DNA from: Methylobacterium segetis
GTDB taxonomy: Bacteria; Pseudomonadota; Alphaproteobacteria; Rhizobiales; Beijerinckiaceae
DNA: 64,000 nt
Reading direction: 5' to 3'
Assembly (NCBI RefSeq): GCF_004348265.1
Contig: NZ_SMNT01000014.1
Coordinates: forward strand, 1-64,000
A program made the translations under genes and the position numbers. Positions 8,191 through 17,074 of the stretch are shown piece by piece; position 1 is the stretch's first letter, and every line of letters starts with the position of its first letter. Below the pieces are notes generated by a model that was not told where the DNA came from, made no database searches, and saw nothing but the letters and a program-made list of their open reading frames with translations.

Positions 8191-9432
8191 ATGGCCGACC
8201 CGACGCTCCTCGACCAGGTGAAGGATCAAAAGAACCGGGCGGACCCCTATCCGCTCTTCGCGCGCCTGCGCGAGAGCCCCGTCTCGCGCCAGCACGACGG
8301 CACCTACGTGGCCGCGACCCACGGCGCGATCGCCAGCCTTCTCGGCGACCCGCGCATCAGCTCCGAGACCCTGCCGCCCGCCGACCGGCCGCTGACCGGC
8401 AACCCGTTCACCGACTGGCTGGTGAAGCCGATCCGCGACCGCGTGACGGATGCCCACCGGCCCTTCATCTTCCGCGACCCGCCGGACCACGACCGCCTGC
8501 GCGGCTGCGTCATGCACCAGTTCAGCTATGAGCGCGTGCAGCGGATGCGCGCCCGCTCGGACAGGCTGGTCGCGGATCTTCTCGACAAGACATGCGGGGC
8601 GCGGGAGATCGATATCGTCGACGACCTCGCCTACCCGCTCCCCGTCACGGTGATCTGCGAGCTGTTCGGCATCCCGCGCGAGGACGAGCCGAGATTCCAC
8701 GGCTGGGCGACGCAGCTCGCCACCGCGCTCGAACCCGACAGCCTGGAGGACGACGAGATCCGGGCGAAGAACAGCCGCTGCTTCGACGAGATCTCCGCCT
8801 ACATGGCGGACCTGATCAAGGAGAAGCGCCGCCACCCGGGGGACGACATGCTCTCCGGCCTCGCCAACGAGGAGGCGCCGGGCGCGGGGCGGATGAACGA
8901 TTACGACCTCATCGCCACCTCGATCCTGATGCTGGTGGCGGGCCACGAGACGACGGTGAACCTCATCACCAACGGCACGCTGGCGCTCCTGCGCCACCCC
9001 GAGGCGCTGGCGCGGCTCGGAGCCGAGCCGGCCTGGGCGCCCCACGTCGTCGAGGAGATGCTGCGCTACGACCCGCCGGTGCAGTTCCGGACGCGGAAGG
9101 CGCTCGCCGACATCGCGATCGCCGGCACCACGATCCCGGAGGGCGCCAACGTCGTCCTGCTGCTCGCCTCCGGCAACCGGGACGAGGCCGTCTTCGCGGA
9201 TCCGGACCGGTTCGACCCGGACCGCACCGGAACCCGCCATCTCGGCTTCGGCGGCAGCCTGCATTACTGCCTCGGCGCCCCGCTCGCCCGCTTCGAGACG
9301 GCGGCCGCGCTGACCGCGCTCGCGCGTCGCCTGAAGAACCCCCGCCTGATCGAGGACCCGCCGCCCTACCGGCCGGGCTCGGCGCTGCGCGGCCCGGAGC
9401 ACCTCCGGCTGGCGATCGACGGGATCGCCTGA
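8191..9432 (+). CDS. Bacterial class I cytochrome P450
   Basis: A 413-residue soluble P450; the ATG at 8191 is preferred over one at 8146. The oxygen-activation motif AGHETT is at residues 250-255, the K-helix ExxR at 289-292 (EMLR), and the haem loop FGGSLHYCLGAPLAR places the thiolate ligand at Cys360. The I-helix acid-alcohol pair (Glu253/Thr254) is intact. No membrane anchor is present, as expected for a three-component bacterial system. The ferredoxin and reductase needed are 2 kb upstream on the same strand (4590-6136), separated by MAPEG and GntP genes. The substrate cannot be read from sequence; the neighbouring permease suggests small organic acids, but weakly. Confidence 0.93.
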   Translation: MADPTLLDQVKDQKNRADPYPLFARLRESPVSRQHDGTYVAATHGAIASLLGDPRISSETLPPADRPLTGNPFTDWLVKPIRDRVTDAHRPFIFRDPPDHDRLRGCVMHQFSYERVQRMRARSDRLVADLLDKTCGAREIDIVDDLAYPLPVTVICELFGIPREDEPRFHGWATQLATALEPDSLEDDEIRAKNSRCFDEISAYMADLIKEKRRHPGDDMLSGLANEEAPGAGRMNDYDLIATSILMLVAGHETTVNLITNGTLALLRHPEALARLGAEPAWAPHVVEEMLRYDPPVQFRTRKALADIAIAGTTIPEGANVVLLLASGNRDEAVFADPDRFDPDRTGTRHLGFGGSLHYCLGAPLARFETAAALTALARRLKNPRLIEDPPPYRPGSALRGPEHLRLAIDGIA

Positions 9433-9446
9433 GGGGAGGGGCGCCC

Positions 9447-9556
9447 CCTCTCCCGTTCGGGAGAGGATCGGGGTTGAGGGATGCCACCACTCCGGAGAGG
9501 GCGCACCCCTCGCCCGGTGCGCTGACGCGCTCTCGACCTCTCCCGGACGGGAGAGG
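9447..9556. repeat. Paired 20-bp palindromic intergenic repeats
   Basis: Two copies of a perfect-armed palindrome lie in the 136-bp convergent gap between the P450 and the RND pump: CCTCTCCCGTTCGGGAGAGG at 9447-9466 and CCTCTCCCGGACGGGAGAGG at 9537-9556. A third copy is at 34326-34345. Only the central three bases vary. Each would fold into an 8-bp GC-rich stem. The dispersed occurrence and conserved stem fit a REP-like element; between convergent genes it could also act as a bidirectional transcription terminator. Confidence 0.75.
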
Positions 9557-9568
9557 TGAGGGCGCTCG

Positions 9569-12500
9569 TCACTCCGCCGGGACGCGGTGCGGCTCCGGCC
9601 CGTGGGCGGCCTCGGCCTCGGGCCGCGTCTCCGCATCGGCCGCCTTGCGCTTGAACAGCCGCATCACGACCACGAAGAAGACGGGCACGAAGAACACCGC
9701 GAGCACGGTCGCCGAGATCATGCCGCCCATCACGCCGGTGCCGATCGCCTGCTGGCTCTTCGAGGCGGCGCCCGTCGCGATGGCGAGCGGCACCACGCCG
9801 AAGATGAAGGCGAGCGAGGTCATCACGATCGGCCGGAAGCGCAGGGTCGCGGCCTCGATCGTCGCGTCGACGAGGCTCGTGCCGGGCTTCCAGAGATCCT
9901 TGGCGAATTCCACGATCAGGATCGCGTTCTTGGCGGACAGGCCGATGATCGTGATCAGCCCGATCTTGAAGTAGACGTCGTTCGGCATGCCGCGCAGGTA
10001 CACCGCCGCCACCGCGCCGATCACCCCAAGCGGGATCACGAGCAGCACCGAGAACGGGATCGACCAGCTCTCGTAGAGCGCCGCGAGGCACAGGAACACG
10101 ATCAGGACCGAGAGGGCCAGGAGCAGCGAGGCCTGGCTCCCCGCCTGCTTCTCCTGCAGCGACTGCCCGGTCCAGGTGAAGCCGAACCCCTTCGGCAATT
10201 GCGTCGCCAGCCGCTCCATCTCGGCGATCGCCTCGCCCGAGGTGTAGCCCGCCGCCGGCTCGCCCGTGATGCGCACGGACTGGTAGCCGTTGAAGCCGAT
10301 GATCTGCGCCGGCCCGACGCTCCACTTGAGGTCGGCGAAGGAGGACATCGGCACCATGGTGCCCTGGCTGTTCTTCACCCCGTAATTCAGGAGGTCGGCG
10401 GCGTTGAGGCGCTGCAGGTCCTCCGACTGCACGATCACGCGCTGCATCTTGCCCCGGTTCGGGAAGTCGTTGACGTAGACCGAGCCGAGATTGACCTGGA
10501 TCGTGTCGTTGATGGCGTCGAAGCCGACGCCGAGGGCCGCCGCCTTCTCGCGGTCGATCACGAGCTCGGCCTGCGGCGCGGGCGGCAGGCCCTCGACGTA
10601 GACCTTCTGCAGGATGGGGCTCTTCTTCGCGAGCGAGAGGAGCTGCTCCTGCGCCGCCATCAGGGCCGAGTAGCCCTTCTGGGCGCGGTCCTGCAGGCGG
10701 AAGGAGAAGCCCGACGCGTTGCCGAGATTGTCGATCGGCGGCGGCTCCAGCGCCTGGATCACCGCGTCCTTGTAGGAGCCCAGCGCCTTGTTGGTGCCCT
10801 CGACGAGCTTGGCCGCCGAGCTCTCCGCATTGCGCTCGGCCCAGGGCTTCAGGGTCACGAAGGCCTGGCTCGTCATCTGGCCCTGGCCGGAGAAGGAGAA
10901 GCCGTTGACGATCGTCACCGTGGCGACGCCGGGCTGCGCCATCAGGTGCTCCTCGACCGCCTTCACGGCGGCGAGCGTGCGGTTGAAGGACGAGCCCGGC
11001 GGCGTCTGGATGTCGACCGTGAAGAAGCCCTGGTCCTCCACCGGCAGGAAGCCCTCGGGCAGGCGCACGAAGGCGTAGGCCACGCCCATCACGAGGGCGA
11101 GGTAGACGAGCATCACCCGGCCGGACTTGGCGATGAGGGCGGAGACGCCGCGGCCGTAGCGCGCCGTCTCGCGGTCCACCATCCGGTTGAACCAGCCGAA
11201 CACGCCGCCCTTGGAATGGCCGTGGCCCTTCTCGATCGGCTTCAGGAGCGTGGCGCAGAGCGCCGGCGTCAGCGAGAGCGCGAGGAAGGCCGAGAAGGCG
11301 ATCGAGGTTACCATCGCGATCGAGAACTGGCGGTAGATGATGCCGACCGAGCCGGGGAAGAACGCCATCGGGATGAACACGGCGATCAGCACCAGCGTGA
11401 TGCCGATGATGGCGCCCGTGATCTGGCCCATCGCCTTCCGGGTCGCCTCCTTCGGGGGCAGCCCCTCCTCGTTCATGATGCGCTCGACGTTCTCGACGAC
11501 GACGATCGCGTCGTCGACGAGGATGCCGATGGCGAGCACCATGCCGAACATGGTGAGCACGTTCACGGAGAAGCCCGCGAGCAGCATCACCGTGCAGGTG
11601 CCGAGCAGCGCGATCGGCACCACGATCGTCGGGATCAGCGTGTAGCGGATGTTCTGGAGGAACAGGAACATCACCACGAAGACGAGCACCACCGCCTCGA
11701 TCAGGGTGTGCAGCACCTTCTCGATCGAGGCCTCGACGGCCGGGGTGATGTCGTAGGGGATGTCCCATTTCAGGTTGTCGGGGAAAAACTGGGACAATTC
11801 CTCCATCTTGGCGCGGATCGCCTTGGCCGTCTGGAGCGCGTTGCCGTCGGGCGCGAGCGTCACCGAGATGCCGGCCGCCTCGCCGCCGTTGAGCCGCGTC
11901 GTGAACTTGTAATCCTCGCCGCCGAGCTCGATCCGGGCGATGTCGCGCAGCCGCACGTTCGAGCCGTCGGGGTTGGCCCGCAGCACGATCGCGCCGAACG
12001 CCTCGGGCTCGGTCATCTGGCCCTTCACGACGATCGGGAAGTTCATCGCGCTCGTGGACGGGCTCGGCTGCGCGCCGACCGCGCCGGAGGCGATCTGCAC
12101 GTTCTGGTTCTGGATCGCCTTCGTCACGTCGGACGGGTTGAGGGAGAGGCCGCGCAGCTTGTCGGGGTCGATCCAGACGCGAAGGCTGCGCTCGGTCGAG
12201 TAGAGGGTGGCCCGGCCGACGCCGGGGATGCGGCGGATCTCGTTGATGACGTTGCGGATCAGGAAGTCGCCGAGGCCGACCTCGTCCATCGAGCCGTCGG
12301 TGGAGACGAGCGTGATGATGTTCAGCGTCGCGGCCGAGGCCTCCTCGACCAGGATGCCCTGCTGGCGCACCTCGGCGGGAAGCCGCGCCTCGACGCGCTT
12401 CAGGCGGTTCTGCACCTCGACGCCGGCATAGCCCGGATCCGTGCCCGGCTCGAAATTCGCCGTGATCTCGACGACGCCGAAGGAATCGGAGGCCGATTCG

Positions 12501-12733
12501 AAGCTCTGGATGTTGGCCGCGCCGTTCAGCTCGTCCTCGATGAGGCGCGTCGTGCCCGTGTAGAGATTCTCGACGGACGCGCCCGGATAGGCGGTCGAGA
12601 GCGCGATCGAGGGCGGCGCGATGATCGGGTATTGCGCCACCGGCAATTGCGGGATGGCGAGGGCGCCACCCAGGCAGATGAACAGGGCGACGACCCAGGC
12701 GAAGATCGGCCGGTCGATGAAGAAGCGAGCCAT
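9569..12733 (-). CDS. RND multidrug efflux transporter, HAE1 family
   Basis: A 1054-residue inner-membrane pump, the usual length for AcrB/MexB-type transporters. I chose the ATG at 12733 because MARFFIDRPIFAWV is the canonical N-terminus; a GTG at 12760 only adds residues. The first helix is about 10-30. TM4 carries the proton-relay acidic pair (GMVLAIGILVDDAIVVVENVERI). A large periplasmic porter/docking loop follows each of TM1 and TM7, and TM10 has the lysine-containing segment GLSAKNAILIVEFAKDL. The C-terminus is cytoplasmic and charged. It is the second gene after the adaptor (79-bp gap). No outer-membrane TolC-like gene is present nearby, so the channel must be encoded elsewhere. Confidence 0.95.
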   Translation of the reverse strand: MARFFIDRPIFAWVVALFICLGGALAIPQLPVAQYPIIAPPSIALSTAYPGASVENLYTGTTRLIEDELNGAANIQSFESASDSFGVVEITANFEPGTDPGYAGVEVQNRLKRVEARLPAEVRQQGILVEEASAATLNIITLVSTDGSMDEVGLGDFLIRNVINEIRRIPGVGRATLYSTERSLRVWIDPDKLRGLSLNPSDVTKAIQNQNVQIASGAVGAQPSPSTSAMNFPIVVKGQMTEPEAFGAIVLRANPDGSNVRLRDIARIELGGEDYKFTTRLNGGEAAGISVTLAPDGNALQTAKAIRAKMEELSQFFPDNLKWDIPYDITPAVEASIEKVLHTLIEAVVLVFVVMFLFLQNIRYTLIPTIVVPIALLGTCTVMLLAGFSVNVLTMFGMVLAIGILVDDAIVVVENVERIMNEEGLPPKEATRKAMGQITGAIIGITLVLIAVFIPMAFFPGSVGIIYRQFSIAMVTSIAFSAFLALSLTPALCATLLKPIEKGHGHSKGGVFGWFNRMVDRETARYGRGVSALIAKSGRVMLVYLALVMGVAYAFVRLPEGFLPVEDQGFFTVDIQTPPGSSFNRTLAAVKAVEEHLMAQPGVATVTIVNGFSFSGQGQMTSQAFVTLKPWAERNAESSAAKLVEGTNKALGSYKDAVIQALEPPPIDNLGNASGFSFRLQDRAQKGYSALMAAQEQLLSLAKKSPILQKVYVEGLPPAPQAELVIDREKAAALGVGFDAINDTIQVNLGSVYVNDFPNRGKMQRVIVQSEDLQRLNAADLLNYGVKNSQGTMVPMSSFADLKWSVGPAQIIGFNGYQSVRITGEPAAGYTSGEAIAEMERLATQLPKGFGFTWTGQSLQEKQAGSQASLLLALSVLIVFLCLAALYESWSIPFSVLLVIPLGVIGAVAAVYLRGMPNDVYFKIGLITIIGLSAKNAILIVEFAKDLWKPGTSLVDATIEAATLRFRPIVMTSLAFIFGVVPLAIATGAASKSQQAIGTGVMGGMISATVLAVFFVPVFFVVVMRLFKRKAADAETRPEAEAAHGPEPHRVPAE

Positions 12734-12812
12734 ACGGAATTCTGGACCCTGAGAGGACACGCCGCCGCGCGGGCCATGCGGCCGCGCGGCGGGATGGTGT
12801 CGGGCTGCGCGG

Positions 12813-14072
12813 TCAGCGGACCTGCGCGGCGGGCTGCGCGGGGGCGGCGACGTCCGCCTCGTCGGCGTCGCGGGGCTTCAGCTCGGCCTGGTCGGCGGGC
12901 GGGCTGACGTCGACCGGCTTCACCTGCATGCCGGCATTGATCTTCTGGAAGCCGGCGGTCACGACCCGCTCGCCGGGCTTCAGCCCGTCGCGGATCAGCC
13001 AGTTCTGGCCGACCACGGGGCCGACCTCGACGGGCTGGAGCATGACCTTGTCCTCGGCCTTCACCACCCAGACCTCGGCCTTGCCGTCGTTGGTGCGCTG
13101 GATCGCCTGCTGCGGGACCGCGATCGCGTCCGAGTCGATGCCCTGCTTGATGCGGGCGCGGACATACATGCCGGGGAAGAGCTCGTCGTGCGGGTTCGGG
13201 AATTGGACGCGCAGCGTCACCTGGCCGGTGCTCGGGTCGGCGGTCACGTCCGAGAACAGGAGCCGGCCGGCGAGCGGATAGAGGGCGCCGTCGTCCATGA
13301 TGAGATGGACGTTGGCCGCGTCCTTCTCCAGCCGCGAGAGCTCGCCGCTGGCGAGATCCCGGCGCAGCTTGTTCAATTCGCCCACCGACTGGGTGATGTC
13401 GACGTAGATCGGGTCGAGCTGCTGGATCGTGGCGAGCACCCCCGTGGTGCCCTGCTCGATCAGCGTGCCCTCGGTCAGCAGCGCCCGGCCGATCCGTCCC
13501 GAGATCGGCGCGCGCACGTCCGTCCAGCTGAGGTTGAGCCGCGCCCGGTCCCGCGTCGCCTTGGCGCCCGCCACCTCGGCCTCGGCCTGCTTCCGGGCGG
13601 CGAAGGCGGTGTCGTACTGGGCCTGGCTCGCCGTCTGCTTGGTGAGCAGGGTCTCGAGGCGCTCGGCCTGCTGGATGGTGAGCGTGAGCGCCGCCTCCTG
13701 CCGGGCCAGAGCCGCCTCGGCGCTGGCGAGCTCGACCTCGTAGGGCGCGGGGTCGATCTTGTAGAGGATGTCGCCCTCCTTGACCTGGCTGCCCTGCTCG
13801 AACAGCCGCTTCACCACGAGGCCGGAGACGCGGGAGCGCACCTCGGCCACCCGCACCGGGGCGACGCGGCCGGGCAGGTCCCGGACGTAGGGGATCGGCT
13901 GCGGCGCCACGGTGACGACGCTGACCTCCGGCGGGGGGAGGGGGACGGGAGCGGCCGCCTGCTGCTTCTGGTTGCAAGCGGAGAGGGCGACCAGCACGGC
14001 GCCGGCGACGAGCGAGGCCGGCAAGCTCGGCACGGTCCGCGCGCGGCGGACGGGTCGGGGGGAAGACGTCAC
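12813..14072 (-). CDS. RND efflux periplasmic adaptor (membrane fusion lipoprotein)
   Basis: A 419-residue AcrA/MexA-like protein. I propose the GTG at 14072 (VTSSPRP), which has AGGAG nine bases upstream; an ATG at 14144 has no such support. The signal sequence ends in a lipobox LSAC, so it is a lipoprotein anchored in the inner membrane. Then come the lipoyl half motif (RVSGLVVKRLFEQGSQVKEG), an alpha-helical hairpin of about residues 115-190, the second lipoyl half (DVRAPISGRIG), and the beta-barrel and membrane-proximal domains (FPGMYVRARI, IAVPQQAIQR). The C-terminus is Pro/Ala/Asp-rich. It bridges the pump at 9569-12733 to an unlinked outer-membrane channel. No dedicated regulator gene is adjacent. 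Confidence 0.93.
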   Translation of the reverse strand: MTSSPRPVRRARTVPSLPASLVAGAVLVALSACNQKQQAAAPVPLPPPEVSVVTVAPQPIPYVRDLPGRVAPVRVAEVRSRVSGLVVKRLFEQGSQVKEGDILYKIDPAPYEVELASAEAALARQEAALTLTIQQAERLETLLTKQTASQAQYDTAFAARKQAEAEVAGAKATRDRARLNLSWTDVRAPISGRIGRALLTEGTLIEQGTTGVLATIQQLDPIYVDITQSVGELNKLRRDLASGELSRLEKDAANVHLIMDDGALYPLAGRLLFSDVTADPSTGQVTLRVQFPNPHDELFPGMYVRARIKQGIDSDAIAVPQQAIQRTNDGKAEVWVVKAEDKVMLQPVEVGPVVGQNWLIRDGLKPGERVVTAGFQKINAGMQVKPVDVSPPADQAELKPRDADEADVAAPAQPAAQVR

Positions 14073-14405
14073 GATCAACTCGCTCCTGAGACACGGTGCG
14101 CGGTCTCGGCCGCGACGGCGCGTTCGCGCTCTGACGGCCGGCACGGCTCGAACGGGCCACGCCCGGACCGCCCGTGGCGACGGGCTGCGTGCGGCGTGGC
14201 AAGCGCCGGGCCAGCGGCAGGATGGGACCCGGCGGTGAGGATGCAGGATGGTGCCGCATCGGGCGCGCGGCCGCGCTGAGGGCGGTCCGACTCGCGCCGG
14301 AGGCGAGTGTACGCCGGTCGCTCCGGGCGATCCAACGGCGGGCGCTCGCGGGCCGCCCCGTCCGATCTCACGTCCCCGTGAGACCCCGTGGGAGCCCGGA
14401 CCCGA
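14073..14405. promoter_or_regulatory. Upstream region of the RND operon
   Basis: 333 bp of very GC-rich DNA between the adaptor start and the stop of the next minus-strand gene. It must hold the efflux-operon promoter. I see no clear palindromic operator, no divergent regulator gene and no convincing coding frame; the apparent open frames here are products of the GC bias. Confidence 0.4.
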
Positions 14406-14828
14406 TCAGGCGAATTTCGGAGGCCGATCGAGAAGCGAGGCCGCCGCCGGGGGCAGGGCCGGGGAGGTCCGCGGCGGGTAGGATGCGGCGGGCGACAGGC
14501 GCTCCACCACGACCGCGTCCGGAACGAGCCGGCGGTCGTCGCTCGGCGGGTCGTCGGCATCGGCGGAGGAGAGGATCGTGAGGACGTGCCGGTCGGGCGT
14601 CCCGACATGGCGCTTGGCGCCGGGGGCTGCCGGCGCCGTGCTGAGCGCGGCGACCGCCTCGGTGCGGGGCATCAGGCCGGCGTAGCGATCGTCGGGCAAG
14701 CCGGCCAGGACGACGATGAGCACCGCGAGGAGGGCCGCGAGCAGGCCCATCCGCCCCGACCGGGGGGTGCCGGTCGCGCGGGTGCGGGCCGCCTTCCGGC
14801 GCTGCCTGTCGTTCGCGGTTTGAGACAT
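14406..14828 (-). CDS. Small single-pass membrane protein, unknown function
   Basis: A 140-residue protein from the ATG at 14828 (MSQTANDRQRRK). A basic N-terminus of about 25 residues is followed by one strong transmembrane segment (residues about 27-46, MGLLAALLAVLIVVLAGLP). A proline/alanine-rich, presumably periplasmic, tail includes RHVLTILSSADADDPPSDDRR. No known domain is recognised. Codon use fits the surrounding genome. The ribosome-binding site is weak. It is transcribed away from the L,D-transpeptidase gene. Confidence 0.5.
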   Translation of the reverse strand: MSQTANDRQRRKAARTRATGTPRSGRMGLLAALLAVLIVVLAGLPDDRYAGLMPRTEAVAALSTAPAAPGAKRHVGTPDRHVLTILSSADADDPPSDDRRLVPDAVVVERLSPAASYPPRTSPALPPAAASLLDRPPKFA

Positions 14829-15181
14829 CACGGGGCGGACATAGGGGCAGATGAGGTTGCGCCGCAATCACCTGCGACAACCTGTCAGGCTTAGCCGGGG
14901 AACCGTCCGAGCCCGGAAAATCCGTTCTTTTCCCAGGCCCGCCGGAATCTTAACCCTGCTCCCGGCCCAATCGATTCGGCGTGGACTTTCTCCTCCGCGC
15001 GCCCTGTCAAGACCGGCGTTGCCCAATTCCCACAGCTTCCGGTCGGTCCGCCCGGCACCGCTTGACCGGCCCCGTCGCCCCGGCCAAGCCTCGCGTGCAG
15101 AGTCGGACTGCGCGCAACCGGACCGAGCCGTGCTCCCGCCGGTCACCCCGCGCCGGCCGTCGTCGCAGAAGGACACGACCC
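14829..15181. promoter_or_regulatory. Divergent intergenic region before the L,D-transpeptidase
   Basis: 353 bp between the divergent small membrane protein and the L,D-transpeptidase. It should contain promoters in both directions. No repeat, operator-like palindrome or small gene is evident. Confidence 0.35.
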
Positions 15182-15760
15182 ATGACGAGGCGCCGCGCCG
15201 CCGCTTTCCTCATCGCCAGCGCCCTCGCGGCCGGCGCCGTGACGCTCGCGCCCCGGGGCGCGCAGGCCGGACCGTTCGACAGCGGGCCGCTCGCCGACTT
15301 CATGAACATCTTCCGGACGCAGGCGATCCCGCGCGAGACGGTGGCGTGGTCGGGGCCTGAGAAGGCCGGCACGGTCGTGGTCTCCACGAGCCAGCGCCGG
15401 CTCTACTACGTGCTCGGGCGCGGCGCGGCGATCCGCTACGGCGTCGGCGTCGGCCGCCAGGGCTTCTCGTGGTCGGGCACCAAGACCGTGACCATGAAGA
15501 AGGAATGGCCGGATTGGCGCCCCCCGGCCCAGATGCTCGCCCGCCGGCCGGACCTGCCCCGCTACATGGCCGGCGGCCAGGACAACCCGCTCGGCGCCCG
15601 CGCCATGTATCTCGGCTCGTCCCTCTACCGCATCCACGGCTCGAACGAGCCCGAGACGATGGGCGCGGCGGTCTCCTCCGGCTGCATCCGGATGACGAAC
15701 AAGGACGTCGTCGACCTCTACGACCGCGTGAAGGTCGGCACCAAGGTGATCGTGCGCTGA
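15182..15760 (+). CDS. L,D-transpeptidase (YkuD domain)
   Basis: A 192-residue secreted enzyme. A signal peptide occupies residues 1-29 (MTRRRAAAFLIASALAAGAV, cleavage after GAQA). The YkuD domain spans about 62-192. The catalytic histidine is in YRIHGSNEPE (His152) and the nucleophile in SSGCIRM (Cys168), matching the HxG/SxGC(I/V)R signature. These periplasmic enzymes form 3-3 peptidoglycan cross-links or attach proteins to the cell wall; Rhizobiales genomes carry many such small copies. It is transcribed alone. Confidence 0.93.
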   Translation: MTRRRAAAFLIASALAAGAVTLAPRGAQAGPFDSGPLADFMNIFRTQAIPRETVAWSGPEKAGTVVVSTSQRRLYYVLGRGAAIRYGVGVGRQGFSWSGTKTVTMKKEWPDWRPPAQMLARRPDLPRYMAGGQDNPLGARAMYLGSSLYRIHGSNEPETMGAAVSSGCIRMTNKDVVDLYDRVKVGTKVIVR

Positions 15761-15802
15761 CGAAGCCCCGGCCCGGCGGGGGCGTCCCCGTCCGGGCCGC
15801 CC

Positions 15803-16102
15803 TCACCGTTCGGTCAGCACCACCTCCAGGGCGCGCTCGCCGCGCCAGACCACCGTGCAGGGGCGCGGGGTGAATTCGGGCCCCAGGCCGAGGCTGAACC
15901 GGTCGGGGAGGCTTCTGGCGAGCGCGATCGAGATGAAGGCGCGGTCCCGGTTGGTGAGGACGGCCTTGCACCCGAGCGGGCGCGGCCAGAACTTGAGATT
16001 GATCCGCGCCTCGATCGGCGGCATCCGCACGATCTCGTCCGTCGATGAAGTCGGGGCGGAAGGCAATTCGGTCGGCCAGTTGGTCGGCAATTCGGTCGGC
16101 AT
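15803..16102 (-). CDS. PilZ-like small protein
   Basis: About 99 residues from an ATG at 16102; the frame stays open to 16204, so the start is uncertain. The N-terminus encodes a tandem peptide repeat (PTELPTN / PTELPS) caused by short direct repeats in the DNA. The body (IEARINLKFWPRPLGCKAVLTN, then DRFSLGL and CTVVWRGERALEVVL) has the strand pattern of small PilZ-type proteins found in numbers in Methylobacterium. The RxxxR and D/NxSxxG motifs for cyclic-di-GMP are not clear, so binding is doubtful. It is convergent with the L,D-transpeptidase. Confidence 0.45.
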   Translation of the reverse strand: MPTELPTNWPTELPSAPTSSTDEIVRMPPIEARINLKFWPRPLGCKAVLTNRDRAFISIALARSLPDRFSLGLGPEFTPRPCTVVWRGERALEVVLTER

Positions 16103-16216
16103 GTCGCTCGGCTCGTTTACCTGGGGTTGCGTGAGACTGGCGAGCCGGCGGTAACCCGTTTCCTGCCGGGATCGCTCGAATGCGACGCATCGGCCGGGAA
16201 GCATTTTCTCAGGGGC

Positions 16217-16258
16217 GGAAGGAACCGGGTGGAAGGAACCGGGCGGAAGGAAGCGGGC
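16217..16258. repeat. 14-bp tandem repeat, three copies
   Basis: Three head-to-tail copies of GGAAGGAACCGGGT/C at 16217-16230, 16231-16244 and 16245-16258, with two substitutions in total. It lies in the gap between marC (minus) and the PilZ-like gene (minus). Each unit contains a GGAAGGAA purine block. The array could vary in copy number by slippage. Confidence 0.8.
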
Positions 16259-16351
16259 GCCATCGACGGAGCGACACGGATCTCCGGTCCGCGCGAGGGC
16301 GCTTGCCGGATCGAGAATCGGGCGCGTTGCGCGGGGGTGGCGGAGCCTGTC

Positions 16352-16993
16352 CTAGCGGGCGAGCCCCGGGAATAGCGCCTGCAGGCTCGCCACCATCATC
16401 TCCATCGCGACCGCGGCGAGGATCATCCCCATGAGCCGGCGGGTGATGGCGGTGGCATTCGGGGTCAGGTGGCGCCCGACGAAGGGCGCCGAGAGCAGCG
16501 CCGCGGTCAGCAGCGCGAGGAACGCCCCGAGGCCCGCCGCGAGTTCGGCGATCCGGCCCTGCGCGCGCGCCGTCTGCGCGAACACGATCAGGGTCGCGAT
16601 CGTGCCCGGGCCGACGAGGAGCGGCACCGTGAGGGGATAGAGGGCGACGCTCGCCGGATCGAGATCCTCCGCCGTCTCGTGCGGCGTGGCGGCGTGGGCG
16701 TGGCTCGCCGTGCCCTGCAGCATCGAGAGCGCGATGAGGAGGACGAGCAGGCCGCCCGCCAGCCGGAAATGATCGACGTCGATCCCGAACAGGTCGAGGA
16801 TCGGCCGGCCGGCCAGGACCGCGATCAGGCAGCCGGTCGCGGTCCCGATAGCGGCCAGGAGCGCCACCCGCCGCTGCGCCTGCGCCGACGCCCCCTCCGT
16901 GAGCGACAGGAACACGGGCACGTTCGCGATCGGGTTCATGATCGCGAAGAGCGCGGCGAAGACCTTGGTCACGAAGGCGAGATCGAACCCCAT
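16352..16993 (-). CDS. MarC family integral membrane protein
   Basis: A 213-residue protein from the ATG at 16993 (MGFDLAFVTKVFAALF), which starts at the first membrane helix as usual for the family; an upstream in-frame start at 17065 is not supported. Six predicted helices. The family signature AIMNPIANVPVFLSLT lies in helix 1/2, and PLTVPLLVGPGTIATLIV in helix 4. An acidic/histidine loop (SHAHAATPHETAEDLDP) lies between helices 3 and 4. MarC/YhgN/SnatA proteins have been linked to amino-acid export in some species; the E. coli MarC is not a multidrug pump. Substrate unknown. Confidence 0.9.
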   Translation of the reverse strand: MGFDLAFVTKVFAALFAIMNPIANVPVFLSLTEGASAQAQRRVALLAAIGTATGCLIAVLAGRPILDLFGIDVDHFRLAGGLLVLLIALSMLQGTASHAHAATPHETAEDLDPASVALYPLTVPLLVGPGTIATLIVFAQTARAQGRIAELAAGLGAFLALLTAALLSAPFVGRHLTPNATAITRRLMGMILAAVAMEMMVASLQALFPGLAR

Positions 16994-17074
16994 CGCTGCC
17001 CGTCCCCCTGCCGATCGGATCGGCTCCCGCCGCGCTCCGGCGGCGTGCCACGGCAAACCTCGCATGGCGGGCGG

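Noticed and set aside
9587..12907. 1106-codon open frame antisense to the RND pump
   Set aside because: It mirrors the pump gene, and its translation is His/Arg/Asp-rich low complexity; GC-bias shadow.
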